DNA of 64,000 nucleotides, taken from Pseudoblastomonas marina (GTDB lineage Bacteria > Pseudomonadota > Alphaproteobacteria > Sphingomonadales > Sphingomonadaceae). Of this stretch, positions 1 through 8,089 are shown one piece after another. How positions within the stretch are numbered: position 1 is the first letter of the stretch; every line of letters starts with the position of its first letter. The translations under genes were made by a program, and so were the position numbers. The notes under the pieces are model-generated. The model did not search any database. It saw only the letters and a list, made by a program, of their open reading frames with translations, and was not told the DNA's origin. The DNA lies in the NCBI RefSeq assembly GCF_014641655.1, contig NZ_BMID01000001.1, positions 1,106,427 through 1,170,426 on the forward strand, given 5' to 3'.

Positions 1-909
1 CCGGCTTCGATCCGCTCGGTGCTCGCCGAACTCGAAGGACTCGGGCTGCTCGCATCGCCGCATACCTCGGCCGGGCGGATGCCGACCGATCTGGGCCTGC
101 GCCTGTTCGTCGACGGGATGATGCAGGTGGCCGAGCCGAGTCCCGAAGAACGCGCGGCGATCCGCGAGCAGCTGGGCGCGCCGGGACCGGTCGAGGCGGC
201 GCTCGAGCGAACCAGTGCGCTATTGTCGGACCTCTCCGGCGCGGCAGGGATGGTGATGGTGCCGCGCCGCGAGCCGAGGCTGGCGCAATTGTCGCTGATC
301 CCGGTCGCGCAGGGCCGCGCGCTCGCTGTACTCGTGGGCGAGGACGGCCAGGTCGAGAACCGGATGCTCGAGCTCGGGCGGGCGGTCGATCCCGCCGCGC
401 TCGAAGCGGCGGGGAACTACGCCACCGCGCGCCTATGCGGTCGGACGCTTCCCGAAGCGGTCAAGGCTATCCGCCGCGAAATCGACAGCGGCCGCTCGCA
501 GCTCGATGCCGCCAGTCGCGACCTCGTCGAACGCGGAATCGCGGTCTGGAGCGAGGATGCCGCAGAAAGACCCGTGCTGATCGTACGCGGTCAGGCCAAG
601 CTGCTCGACGACGACGCGCTCGACGATATCGAGCGCGTGCGATCACTGCTCGACGACCTCGAAAGCAAGCAATCGGTCGCCGCGTTGCTCGACGATGCGC
701 GCGAGGCCGAAGCGACGCGGATATTTATCGGCTCCGAGAACCGCCTGTTCTCGCTTTCCGGCTCCTCGGTCATTGCCGCGCCCTATCGCGATCGCGAGGG
801 CAAGGTGGTCGGCGTGCTGGGTGTGATCGGGCCGACTCGGTTGAATTATGCGCGCGTGGTCCCCATGGTTGATTTCACGGCGAATTCGCTGAGCAAACTG
901 ATCGGCTAA
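1..909 (+). CDS. hrcA: Heat-inducible transcription repressor HrcA (5' end outside window)
   Basis: HrcA binds CIRCE operators and represses chaperone genes. The reading frame is open from base 1. The first visible residues, PASIRSVLAELE, match the end of the N-terminal winged helix, where the family has a T/S-IR-x-x-(M/L)-A-x-LE motif, so roughly the first 45 residues of a protein of about 345 lie outside the window. The C-terminal GAF-like half is complete, with the family ending RLNYARVVPMVDFTANSL. The stop TAA is nine bases before grpE, giving the common hrcA-grpE heat-shock pair. The internal GTG at 19 is not the start. Confidence 0.95.
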   Translation, partial: PASIRSVLAELEGLGLLASPHTSAGRMPTDLGLRLFVDGMMQVAEPSPEERAAIREQLGAPGPVEAALERTSALLSDLSGAAGMVMVPRREPRLAQLSLIPVAQGRALAVLVGEDGQVENRMLELGRAVDPAALEAAGNYATARLCGRTLPEAVKAIRREIDSGRSQLDAASRDLVERGIAVWSEDAAERPVLIVRGQAKLLDDDALDDIERVRSLLDDLESKQSVAALLDDAREAEATRIFIGSENRLFSLSGSSVIAAPYRDREGKVVGVLGVIGPTRLNYARVVPMVDFTANSLSKLIG

Positions 910-918
910 AAAGAACCC

Positions 919-1533
919 ATGACCAACGACAACGACAAGCAGGGTGCCGACGCGCCCGACCCGGAAGTGACGGAAGAACTCCGCGGAGTTCCCGAAGACA
1001 TGATCGACGAGGGCGACGAGCCCTCCGACGGCGGCACGAATGGCGAAGGCGAGGGCGACCTTGCCGATGCGATCGCACAGTTGCGCAACGATCTCGACGC
1101 GACGAAGCAGGAAGTCCTCTATGCGCGCGCAGAAACGCAGAACGTGCGTCGGCGGCTCGAAAAGGACGTGGCCGATGCTCGGAATTACGGCGCGTCGGGC
1201 TTCGCCCGCGACATTCTTTCGGTGGCCGACAATATTGCGCGCGCGCTCGAACACGTGCCCGAAGCACTGCGCGAGGACGACAAGGCGCGCCGTTTCATCG
1301 AGGGTATCGAGGCGACCCAGCGTGAGATCGACAAGGTCTTCGCACAGAACGGCATCAGTCGCATCGCGGCGGTCGGCCTTCCCCTCGACCCCAACCAGCA
1401 CCAGGCGATGATGGAAATTCCTACTGCGGACGCCGAACCCGGCACGGTGGTGCAGGAAATGCAGGCGGGCTACATGCTGCGCGAGCGGCTGCTCCGCCCG
1501 GCGATGGTCGGGGTGGCCAAGAAGCCGGACTGA
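919..1533 (+). CDS. grpE: Nucleotide exchange factor GrpE
   Basis: GrpE is the cytoplasmic co-chaperone that releases ADP from DnaK. The 204-residue product has a very acidic N-terminal tail (residues 1-50), a long helix forming the dimer coiled coil (about 50-110), and the C-terminal beta domain with the family signature GLPLDPNQHQAMMEI. It follows hrcA by nine bases with the A/G-rich AAAAGAA in front of the ATG, so the two are probably co-transcribed. DnaK itself is not adjacent. A strong hairpin terminator follows at 1556-1593. Confidence 0.97.
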   Translation: MTNDNDKQGADAPDPEVTEELRGVPEDMIDEGDEPSDGGTNGEGEGDLADAIAQLRNDLDATKQEVLYARAETQNVRRRLEKDVADARNYGASGFARDILSVADNIARALEHVPEALREDDKARRFIEGIEATQREIDKVFAQNGISRIAAVGLPLDPNQHQAMMEIPTADAEPGTVVQEMQAGYMLRERLLRPAMVGVAKKPD

Positions 1534-1555
1534 CCTCACGCAACCCAATTACGAG

Positions 1556-1593
1556 AAAGGCCGCCGCTCCCTTCCGGAGCGGCGGCCTTTTTT
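1556..1593. terminator. Bidirectional rho-independent terminator between grpE and lexA
   Basis: A perfect 15-bp stem (1556-1570 with 1576-1590, mostly GGCCGCCGCTCC) and a 5-base loop CTTCC run into a T tract (1588-1593). The opposite strand also ends in a short T run because the stem begins with AAA. It sits between two convergent genes, 23 bases after the grpE stop and 16 bases beyond the lexA stop. Confidence 0.9.
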
Positions 1594-1608
1594 CTCGCTT
1601 CGAACCGA

Positions 1609-2286
1609 TCAGTTGTAACGGCGCAGGAGACCGGCCAGCTTGCCCTGCACGCGGACCTCATCGGCGTTGTAGACCTGCGGTTCGTAGGCGGCATTGGCGG
1701 GATCGAGCGTGATCCGGCCCTTGTCGCGGCGCAGGTATTTGAGCGTCGCTTCCTCGTCGCGGACCAGCGCGACGACGATTTCGCCGTCACGCGCGACGTC
1801 GGTGCGCTTCACCAGCGCGTAGTCGCCGTCGAAAATTCCCGCTTCGATCATCGAATCGCCGGAGACTTCGAGCGCGAAATGATCGCCGGCCCCCAGCAAT
1901 GCCGCGGGCACGGGCAGGGTCTGTGTATCTTCGAGCGCTTCGATCGGGACACCAGCGGCGATCCGGCCATGGAGTGGGATCTCGATCACGTCATTGGCCG
2001 GTCGCGGCGTGCTCTCGGGCATCTTGAGCGACGCAGGCGCAGCGGCCTTCGACGTTGCGGAAGCCACCGCATCTTCCGGCTGCCGGATCACCTCGAGTGC
2101 ACGCGCCCGGTTGGGCAAGCGGCGGATGAAGCCGCGCTCCTCGAGCGCCGAGATCAGCCGGTGGACGCCCGATTTCGACTTGAGGTCGAGCGCGTCCTTC
2201 ATTTCCTCGAAACTCGGCGACACGCCGGTTTCCTCGAGCCGTTCCTGGATGAAACGGATGAGCTCGTGTTGTTTGCGAGTGAGCAA
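1609..2286 (-). CDS. lexA: SOS repressor LexA
   Basis: LexA represses the SOS regulon and self-cleaves when stimulated by RecA-ssDNA filaments. From a TTG start at 2286 the protein is 225 residues: a winged helix (1-65), a linker, and the S24 peptidase domain with cleavage site Ala111-Gly112 (IAAGVPI), nucleophile Ser145 (SGDSM) and general base Lys160 (LVK). The TTG is chosen because it yields the family N-terminus [10 protein letters not shown] and is preceded by GGGAGGAG at ideal spacing. An upstream in-frame start would add 16 atypical residues and overlap the operator. It is autoregulated through the box at 2318-2332. Confidence 0.96.
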   Translation of the reverse strand: MLTRKQHELIRFIQERLEETGVSPSFEEMKDALDLKSKSGVHRLISALEERGFIRRLPNRARALEVIRQPEDAVASATSKAAAPASLKMPESTPRPANDVIEIPLHGRIAAGVPIEALEDTQTLPVPAALLGAGDHFALEVSGDSMIEAGIFDGDYALVKRTDVARDGEIVVALVRDEEATLKYLRRDKGRITLDPANAAYEPQVYNADEVRVQGKLAGLLRRYN

Positions 2287-2317
2287 TTGCTCCTCCCTTG
2301 ATCGGTTCGCCTTCAGT

Positions 2318-2332
2318 GAACGAACAAGGAAC
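2318..2332 (-). promoter_or_regulatory. LexA operator (alphaproteobacterial SOS box)
   Basis: Read on the minus strand the site is GTTCCTTGTTCGTTC, an exact match to the alphaproteobacterial LexA box GTTC-N7-GTTC. It overlaps the last base of the lexA -10 element and the expected transcription start, where bound LexA would block its own promoter. Confidence 0.9.
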
Positions 2333-2360
2333 AATTAGGCAACTTCCGCGAACCCGTCAA
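2332..2360 (-). promoter_or_regulatory. lexA promoter
   Basis: On the minus strand a -35 element TTGACG (2360-2355) and a -10 element TAATTG (2337-2332) are separated by exactly 17 bases. Transcription would start near 2325, giving a leader of about 40 bases before the TTG start codon. Confidence 0.75.
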
Positions 2361-2387
2361 GTGCAACGCCGCGGAAAGCTGCGGGTT

Positions 2388-3176
2388 CTATCCGGTTCCG
2401 AGCAGATCGCGCGTGGCGCATTCGACATCATTCCGGCGCATCAGTGTCTCGCCGACGAGGAAGGCCCGCAGCCCATGGCCGGCAAGGCGCTCGATATCGG
2501 GATGCTCGGTGATACCGCTTTCGGCGATTCCGAGGACTGCGCGGGGCAGCATAGGCGCGAGGCGCTCGCTGGTCGCGAGGTCGGTCTCGAATGTTGCGAG
2601 GTTGCGGTTGTTGATCCCGATCATGTCGGGCGAACATCGCAGGACGCGCTCCATTTCCTGCTCGTCATGCACCTCGAACAGGACGTCGAGCCCGAACTCG
2701 CGCGCGACATCGGCAAGCTCGGCCATTTGCGCGTCGCCCAGCGCCGCCGCGATGAGGAGGATCGCGTCGGCCCCCAATGCCCGCGCCTCGACGACCTGCC
2801 AAGGATCGATCGTGAAGTCCTTGCGCAAGACGGGGAGCGAACAGGCTGCTCGCGCTTCGATGAGATAGGCATCGTTGCCCTGGAAATGGGGTTCCTCGGT
2901 CAGGACCGAAAGGCAGGCGGCGCCCCCCTTGGCGTAGGCGCGTGCGTGATCTTCCGGGTCGAAATCAGCACGGATCAGGCCCTTCGAGGGTGACGCTCGC
3001 TTGATTTCGGCGATCAGACCGAAGCCGTTCGCTGCCTTTGCGGCCAGCGCGTCCCGGAAGCCCCGCACCGGTGAAGCTGCTCGCGCTTCCTCTTCGAGCG
3101 AGGCGAGCGCGCGCGCGGCCTTGCGGCGTTCGACATCCTCGCGCTTGATCGCACAGATTTCGGCCAGCTTGCTCAC
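2388..3176 (-). CDS. trpC: Indole-3-glycerol phosphate synthase
   Basis: TrpC closes the ring of carboxyphenylamino-deoxyribulose phosphate to indole-3-glycerol phosphate in tryptophan synthesis. The 262-residue TIM barrel shows the family blocks [11 protein letters not shown] (catalytic Lys), [14 protein letters not shown] and GIAESGI. The start is a GTG whose bases overlap the trpD stop (GTGA, 3173-3176), so translation is coupled. It is the last gene of the trp run; a 7-bp inverted repeat (GAACCCG/CGGGTTC) lies just downstream, overlapping the lexA promoter. Confidence 0.96.
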   Translation of the reverse strand: MSKLAEICAIKREDVERRKAARALASLEEEARAASPVRGFRDALAAKAANGFGLIAEIKRASPSKGLIRADFDPEDHARAYAKGGAACLSVLTEEPHFQGNDAYLIEARAACSLPVLRKDFTIDPWQVVEARALGADAILLIAAALGDAQMAELADVAREFGLDVLFEVHDEQEMERVLRCSPDMIGINNRNLATFETDLATSERLAPMLPRAVLGIAESGITEHPDIERLAGHGLRAFLVGETLMRRNDVECATRDLLGTG

Positions 3177-4165
3177 GCGACGAGCTCGATCCATGCGCCG
3201 AGCAGTTTCGCCGCGGCCCCGCTGTCTAGCGCCTCTTGGGCTTCGGCCACCCGTGCGGGCCAGTCTTCCTCGCGCCCGGCAACCACCAGCGCGGCGGCGG
3301 CGTTGAACACCACCGCATCGCGATAGGCGCCGGGCATCCCGTCGAGCAGTGCGCGCAGCGCCTTGGCGTTGTGCGCGGCATCTCCGCCGCGGATGGCCTC
3401 GACCGGGGCATGCTCCAGCCCGGCCCTTGCGGCGTCGAACCGGCGCATGGCGAAATCGCTGCCGCGCACATCGGCCATCTCGTTGCCGCCCGCGAGGCTG
3501 AGTTCGTCGAGGCCCTCGTCGCCCGAGACGATCAGCGAGCGCCCCGTTCCGAGCGAGGCCATCGCGCGCGCATAGATCGGGACGTAGGCAGGCCGCGCGA
3601 TACCGATCAGCTGGCTGTGCACGCGCGCCGGGTTCGACAGCGGACCCATCAGGTTGAAGATCGTGCGCTTGCCGAGCCGCTGGCGGATGGGCTGGATCCG
3701 CGCCATCGCCGGATGGTGGTTCTTGGCAAACAGGAAGCAGATGCCGATCTGGGCGAGCGTCTTCTCGGCGGTGCGACCCGCAGCGTCCATGTCGAGACCC
3801 AAGGCCTCGAGCGTGTCGGCGGCGCCGGCTTTTGAGGACGCCGCGCGGTTGCCGTGCTTGGCCACCGGGACCCCGCAGGCTGCGACGACGAGGCTCACCG
3901 CGGTCGAAACATTGAGGGTGTGGTGGCCGTCGCCCCCGGTGCCGCACACGTCGATCGCATTGTCGGGCGCATCGACCGGCAAGAGGCGGGCTCGCAGTGC
4001 ACGCGCCGCACCGGTAATTTCCGAAGACCGTTCGCCGCGATCGGAAAGATCCGACAGGAAGCGCGCGATCTCTTCTTCCGACACACCGCCATCGAGGATG
4101 CGACCGAATACTTCCTCGGCTTGGGCGTCGGTGAAATGCTGCTGGACGTCGGGCAGGACCGTCAT
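3173..4165 (-). CDS. trpD: Anthranilate phosphoribosyltransferase
   Basis: TrpD transfers phosphoribose from PRPP to anthranilate, the second step of tryptophan synthesis. The 330-residue protein carries the PRPP-binding CGTGGDG loop, the NVSTA motif, the [15 protein letters not shown] stretch and a second metal site around GDEGLDE. The ATG at 4165 shares ATGA with the trpG stop, and its own stop is shared with the trpC GTG. TrpG and TrpD are separate proteins here, not the TrpGD fusion of enterobacteria. Confidence 0.96.
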   Translation of the reverse strand: MTVLPDVQQHFTDAQAEEVFGRILDGGVSEEEIARFLSDLSDRGERSSEITGAARALRARLLPVDAPDNAIDVCGTGGDGHHTLNVSTAVSLVVAACGVPVAKHGNRAASSKAGAADTLEALGLDMDAAGRTAEKTLAQIGICFLFAKNHHPAMARIQPIRQRLGKRTIFNLMGPLSNPARVHSQLIGIARPAYVPIYARAMASLGTGRSLIVSGDEGLDELSLAGGNEMADVRGSDFAMRRFDAARAGLEHAPVEAIRGGDAAHNAKALRALLDGMPGAYRDAVVFNAAAALVVAGREEDWPARVAEAQEALDSGAAAKLLGAWIELVA

Positions 4166-4761
4166 GCGGGGACTTTCGTTTCGAGGCCGCATTGCGCGAC
4201 GAAATTGGCGAGCAACGCATGGCCGTGCTCGCTGGCGATGCTTTCGGGGTGGAACTGGACGCCGTGGATCGGCAGGTCGCGGTGGCGGAACCCCATCACG
4301 CAGGTCCCATCGACTCCCGGGGTCTTGCTGGTGGCGTTGACCAACAGGCAGTCGGGCACGTCCTCGACCACGAGCGAGTGGTAGCGCGTCGCCGCGAAGG
4401 GCGAAGGGAGGCCGGCAAACACGCCGCTGCCATCGTGCTCGACCGGCGACGTCTTGCCGTGCATCAGCCCGCCGCGCACCACGCGACCGCCGAGATGCTG
4501 GCCGATCGCCTGGTGCCCGAGGCACACGCCGAGCAGCGGGACGCCCGCTTTCTCGCAGGCCGCGACGAGGCCGAGGCTGATTCCCGCCTCGTCGGGCGTG
4601 CAGGGGCCGGGCGAAAGGAGGATTCCGTCCGCACCGAGCGCCATCGCCTCGTTGACCGACAGCGCGTCGTTGCGATGCACCTCGACCGGCACGCCCAGCT
4701 CCATCACGTAATGGACGAGGTTCCAGGTGAAGCTGTCGTAATTATCGACGACGAGGATCAC
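4162..4761 (-). CDS. trpG: Anthranilate synthase glutamine amidotransferase component
   Basis: A class I glutamine amidotransferase that supplies ammonia to TrpE. The 199-residue protein begins with the family signature [13 protein letters not shown] and carries nucleophile Cys80 (GVCLGHQ) with His170 and Glu172 (GVQFHPES). Such subunits can also serve para-aminobenzoate synthase; the operon position argues for the tryptophan role. The start is GTG, overlapping the stop of the upstream iminopeptidase gene in a GTGA junction. Confidence 0.95.
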   Translation of the reverse strand: MILVVDNYDSFTWNLVHYVMELGVPVEVHRNDALSVNEAMALGADGILLSPGPCTPDEAGISLGLVAACEKAGVPLLGVCLGHQAIGQHLGGRVVRGGLMHGKTSPVEHDGSGVFAGLPSPFAATRYHSLVVEDVPDCLLVNATSKTPGVDGTCVMGFRHRDLPIHGVQFHPESIASEHGHALLANFVAQCGLETKVPA

Positions 4762-5732
4762 GCCTTGGCTTTCCCCGCCAACTCGTCGGTCGCGCGCACG
4801 AGGCCGGCGATGATGCCCGGTTCGCCGGCGCTATGGCCCGCGTCGTGGACAATTCGCAAATCGACTTTGGGCCATGCTTTTTTGAGCGCCCAGGCGGCCG
4901 AGGGCGGGGTGCAGATATCGTGTCGACCCTGAACGATGATACCCGGGATGCCCTTCAGCTTGTGCGCGTTGTCGAGCAGCTGGTTTTCGTCGAGGAAGAA
5001 GTTCTCGAGGAAGAAGCGTGCACAGATCCGCGCGAACGGCACCGCCTTGGCCGGATCGGCGAAACTGTCGAGCAGGTCTTCGTTGGGCAGCAGGGTGGCG
5101 ACGTTGCCCTCCCACAGCGACCATTGCTCGGCCGCGGCGAGGCGGGTGACCTCGTCGTCGCTGGTGAGACGGGCATGATAGGCTTTCACGAGGTCGTCGC
5201 GCTCGTCTTCGGGGATCAGCCCCGTAAACTTGTCCCATTGCTCGGCCATCACCTCGCTCGCGCCGTAGCGATAGAGCCAGTCCTTTTCCTGCTGGCGGGC
5301 GAGGAACACGCCGCGCAGGACGAGCTCGCTGGTACGGTCGGGATATTGCTGGGCATAGGCGAGCGCGAGCGTCGCGCCCCAGCTCCCGCCGAAGACCTGC
5401 CATTTCTCGTGCCCGCACATGATCCGCAGCCGCTCGACGTCCTCGACCACGCGCCAGGTGTCGTTGTATTCGATCTCTGCGAAGGGTGTCGATTTTCCGC
5501 AGCCGCGCTGGTCGAACAGGAGGACGTCGTAAAGCTTGGGATCCCATTGGCGGCGATGGTCGGGGCTCATCCCGCCGCCGGGGCCGCCGTGGAGGAAGAC
5601 CGCGGGTTTCGCGCCCGGCGTGCCGACCCGCTCGTAATAGAGCGAATGGCCTTCGCCGACATCGAGCATGCCGGACTCGTAGGGTTCGATCTCGGGATAG
5701 AGCGTGCGTTCGTATTCCATCGTCATTCCCAT
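4758..5732 (-). CDS. pip: Proline iminopeptidase (alpha/beta hydrolase, S33)
   Basis: Releases N-terminal proline from peptides. The protein of about 324 residues has the oxyanion-loop motif HGGPGGG (about 49-54), the DQRGCGKS block, nucleophile Ser117 in GGSWGA, and a C-terminal Asp (GRHD) and His (DAGHS). These order and length features fit the family. Three in-frame ATGs lie within 13 bases (5732, 5726, 5720) with no decisive ribosome site; the first is reported. It is unexpected inside a trp operon: its stop overlaps the trpG start by four bases and it begins two bases after the preceding lipoprotein gene. Confidence 0.9.
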   Translation of the reverse strand: MGMTMEYERTLYPEIEPYESGMLDVGEGHSLYYERVGTPGAKPAVFLHGGPGGGMSPDHRRQWDPKLYDVLLFDQRGCGKSTPFAEIEYNDTWRVVEDVERLRIMCGHEKWQVFGGSWGATLALAYAQQYPDRTSELVLRGVFLARQQEKDWLYRYGASEVMAEQWDKFTGLIPEDERDDLVKAYHARLTSDDEVTRLAAAEQWSLWEGNVATLLPNEDLLDSFADPAKAVPFARICARFFLENFFLDENQLLDNAHKLKGIPGIIVQGRHDICTPPSAAWALKKAWPKVDLRIVHDAGHSAGEPGIIAGLVRATDELAGKAKA

Positions 5733-5734
5733 CG

Positions 5735-6571
5735 TTAGTCTTTGTCTTCGACGACCAGCATCGGGCCGATCGACGATCCCTTGTCGAGGCGGTTCCTGGC
5801 CGGGTCCCACAGAGCCGAAACGCCACCGTCGAGATAGAGCGCGTTGGGAGTCTTGAGTTCGTCGCGGAAGAAGCGCGCGAACTTGCCGAAGCTCAGAGGC
5901 ATCTCGCTGATCACGAAATGCGCACGGCCCCGCGCATCGACGCCGACGCCGTTACGGGTGCGGACCGAGGGACCATCAGCCTGGAATTCGGGGTGCAGCT
6001 TGCCGTCCACCACCAGCATCGGGCCCGACTGGGTGCCGAATTGTGGCCGGTCGCCGACCGTGGCGTAGAACTGGTCGGTCGGGAGCACCCGCCAGCTACC
6101 CCCACTGCCGAAGAACACGCCGTTCGGGGAAAGGTGGAAATTGCCGCTGCCCTCGGCGCGGTTGAGCTCCTTCAGTCGTTCGCCATTCTCGACGTAATAG
6201 CCGATCGGCTTGCCTGCGCCATCGAACATCCCTGCATTGGTCGCGAAGGCGACCTTGGCACGGCTTTCGCCGAGCGCGTCCGAGAGTGCGGAAAGGCTGC
6301 GCCACGGGCTGCCCCCTTCGGGCGCGAGCGCGGTGCGGATGCGATGCTTGGCCGGATCGGCAATGCAGTGTGTCAGCTGGACCTTCTCGAATTCGACCGT
6401 GCGGCAGGCGGATTCTCGGGAAGGTTCGGGCGTAACCTCAGGGGTAGGCGAGGTCGTCTCGAGGGCAACCGCCTCGCCCCCGATTTCGGAGCGGCCGACC
6501 GGATCGCCTGCCTGCGGTTGATCGCAAGCGGTGAGCGCCAGCGGGGCGGCGAGGGCAAGAAGTACCCTCAT
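5735..6571 (-). CDS. Predicted lipoprotein, phosphodiester glycosidase (DUF2233/NAGPA) family
   Basis: The 278-residue product begins with a lipoprotein signal peptide ending in the lipobox LTAC (Cys16), followed by a Pro/Thr/Glu linker to about residue 55. The rest resembles the NAGPA-type fold: FATNAGMF, PIGYYVENGE, SPNGVFF, TQSGPMLV, RTRNGVGV and YLDGGVSALW, matching the family's conserved Asn/Gly/Asp blocks. Family members cleave sugar phosphodiesters or related linkages; the substrate here is unknown. It is translationally coupled to trpE (ATGA at 6568-6571) and lies two bases before pip. Confidence 0.82.
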   Translation of the reverse strand: MRVLLALAAPLALTACDQPQAGDPVGRSEIGGEAVALETTSPTPEVTPEPSRESACRTVEFEKVQLTHCIADPAKHRIRTALAPEGGSPWRSLSALSDALGESRAKVAFATNAGMFDGAGKPIGYYVENGERLKELNRAEGSGNFHLSPNGVFFGSGGSWRVLPTDQFYATVGDRPQFGTQSGPMLVVDGKLHPEFQADGPSVRTRNGVGVDARGRAHFVISEMPLSFGKFARFFRDELKTPNALYLDGGVSALWDPARNRLDKGSSIGPMLVVEDKD

Positions 6572-8064
6572 GCCTGATCTCCGACAACGCGATAGGCCTC
6601 GCGCGCGGCGGCGAACAGCGCACCGGCCTTCGCCTCGCATTCGCGCTGCTCGGCGGCGGGATCGCTGTCGGCGACGATTCCGGCGCCCGCGGTGACATGC
6701 ATTGTTCCGTCTTTCACGATGGCGGTGCGTAGCGTGATGCAGGAGTCGAAGGAACCGTCGGGCGCAAAGTATCCGACCGCTCCGGCGTATGGACCCCTCG
6801 GTTCGTCCTCGAGTTCGGCAATCACCTGGCAGGCGCGGATTTTCGGGGCCCCGCTGACGGTGCCCGCAGGGAATCCGGCGAACAGCGCGTCGAGCGGGTC
6901 GGCTCGGCTCTCGTCCAGCCGGGCGGTGACATGGCTGACGAGATGCATGACATGGCTGTACCGCTCGCAGCCGAAGCTCTCGGTCACCGTTACGCTGCCG
7001 GCTTGGGCGACCCGGCCGATATCATTGCGTGCGAGGTCGAGCAGCATCAGGTGTTCTGCGCATTCCTTGGGGTCGGCGCGCAATTCGGCCTCGAGCGCGC
7101 GATCCTCGGCCTCGCTCTTGCCGCGCGGCCGGGTGCCGGCGATCGGGCGGATCGCCACTTCTCCATGGCGCAGCCGGACGAGGATTTCGGGGCTCGAACC
7201 GACCAATGCGAAGCCGGGCAGGTCGAGATGGAACAGGAAGGGCGAGGGGTTCACCCGTCGCAGCGCGCGATAGAGCGACAGGGGGGGCAGCGCAAAGTCG
7301 CTCGTGAACCGCTGGGCGAGTACGACCTGGAAAATGTCGCCTGCCGAAATCAGCTGCTTCGCCCTGACCACCCGCGCTTCGTAGTCCTCGGGCGCGACAA
7401 TATGGCGGACCGAACCGGTCGAAAGCATTGCCTGATCGTCGGATCGCGAGGGACGGGAAAGCGCGGCGATCGTCGCCGAGATGCGCGCGGCTGCCTCCGC
7501 AATGACGGTCTCCGGGCCGGACTCATCGGGGTAAAGTGGTGCGATTACGAACAGCTCGTCGCCGATGTTGTCGAACACCAGCAGGCAGCGCGGACGCACG
7601 AAGAACAGGTCGGGGGTGCCGAGCCCTTCACCGGGCGCTCGTTCGACTGGCTCGATCCACCCATAGCTCTCATAGGCGAAATAACCGACCAGCGTCGCGA
7701 TGGCAGGCGGCAGGTCGGCGGGAATGTCGGTGCGGATCTCGTCGAGCAGCGCGCGCAGCGCCTCGAGCGGGGGCTGCTGAATGGGTACAAAGGCGTCGCG
7801 ATTCTCTGCCCAGCCCCGATTGATCTCAGCGCTGCGGGACTGGGCGCGCAGGACCAGATCGGGATCGAGCCCGAGCAGGCTGTAACGCCCGCGATGCGCG
7901 TTCCCTTCGACCGATTCGAGCAGGAAATCACCGCGCCCGGGCTCGATCAGGCGCGCGGCCGCGCCAACGGGCGTGGTCTCGTCGGCGACAAGGCGTTGCC
8001 AGATAAAGGCCGGCCGGCCTTGCGCTAGCGCGTCGCGCGCGTCCGCTTTCCCGAGCGGTGCCAT
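6568..8064 (-). CDS. trpE: Anthranilate synthase component I
   Basis: Converts chorismate and ammonia to anthranilate, with TrpG. The 498-residue protein has the N-terminal regulatory half with the LLES motif (LLESVEGN; the Ser takes part in tryptophan feedback in this family) and the chorismate-binding half with PIAGTRPRG, ECAEHLMLLDLARND, SFGCERYSHVMHLVSHV, AGFPAGTVSGAPKIRA and GPYAGAVGY. The ATG at 8064 is 26 bases after ppiD and is chosen for family length. Its stop overlaps the lipoprotein start, so trpE is separated from trpG by two foreign genes. Confidence 0.95.
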   Translation of the reverse strand: MAPLGKADARDALAQGRPAFIWQRLVADETTPVGAAARLIEPGRGDFLLESVEGNAHRGRYSLLGLDPDLVLRAQSRSAEINRGWAENRDAFVPIQQPPLEALRALLDEIRTDIPADLPPAIATLVGYFAYESYGWIEPVERAPGEGLGTPDLFFVRPRCLLVFDNIGDELFVIAPLYPDESGPETVIAEAAARISATIAALSRPSRSDDQAMLSTGSVRHIVAPEDYEARVVRAKQLISAGDIFQVVLAQRFTSDFALPPLSLYRALRRVNPSPFLFHLDLPGFALVGSSPEILVRLRHGEVAIRPIAGTRPRGKSEAEDRALEAELRADPKECAEHLMLLDLARNDIGRVAQAGSVTVTESFGCERYSHVMHLVSHVTARLDESRADPLDALFAGFPAGTVSGAPKIRACQVIAELEDEPRGPYAGAVGYFAPDGSFDSCITLRTAIVKDGTMHVTAGAGIVADSDPAAEQRECEAKAGALFAAAREAYRVVGDQA

Positions 8065-8089
8065 TGCGGGTCCATCGTCGATCTGCCCC

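Noticed and set aside
435-872. Long frames overlapping hrcA, lexA, trpCD and most other genes in alternative frames
   Set aside because: They are Arg-rich translations of a high-GC coding strand in the wrong frame, lack ribosome sites and conflict with clear families.
2388-4220. A 610-residue frame covering trpC and continuing antisense-frame through trpD
   Set aside because: Only the last 262 residues match TrpC; the rest is the shifted frame of trpD. The GTG overlapping the trpD stop is the real start.
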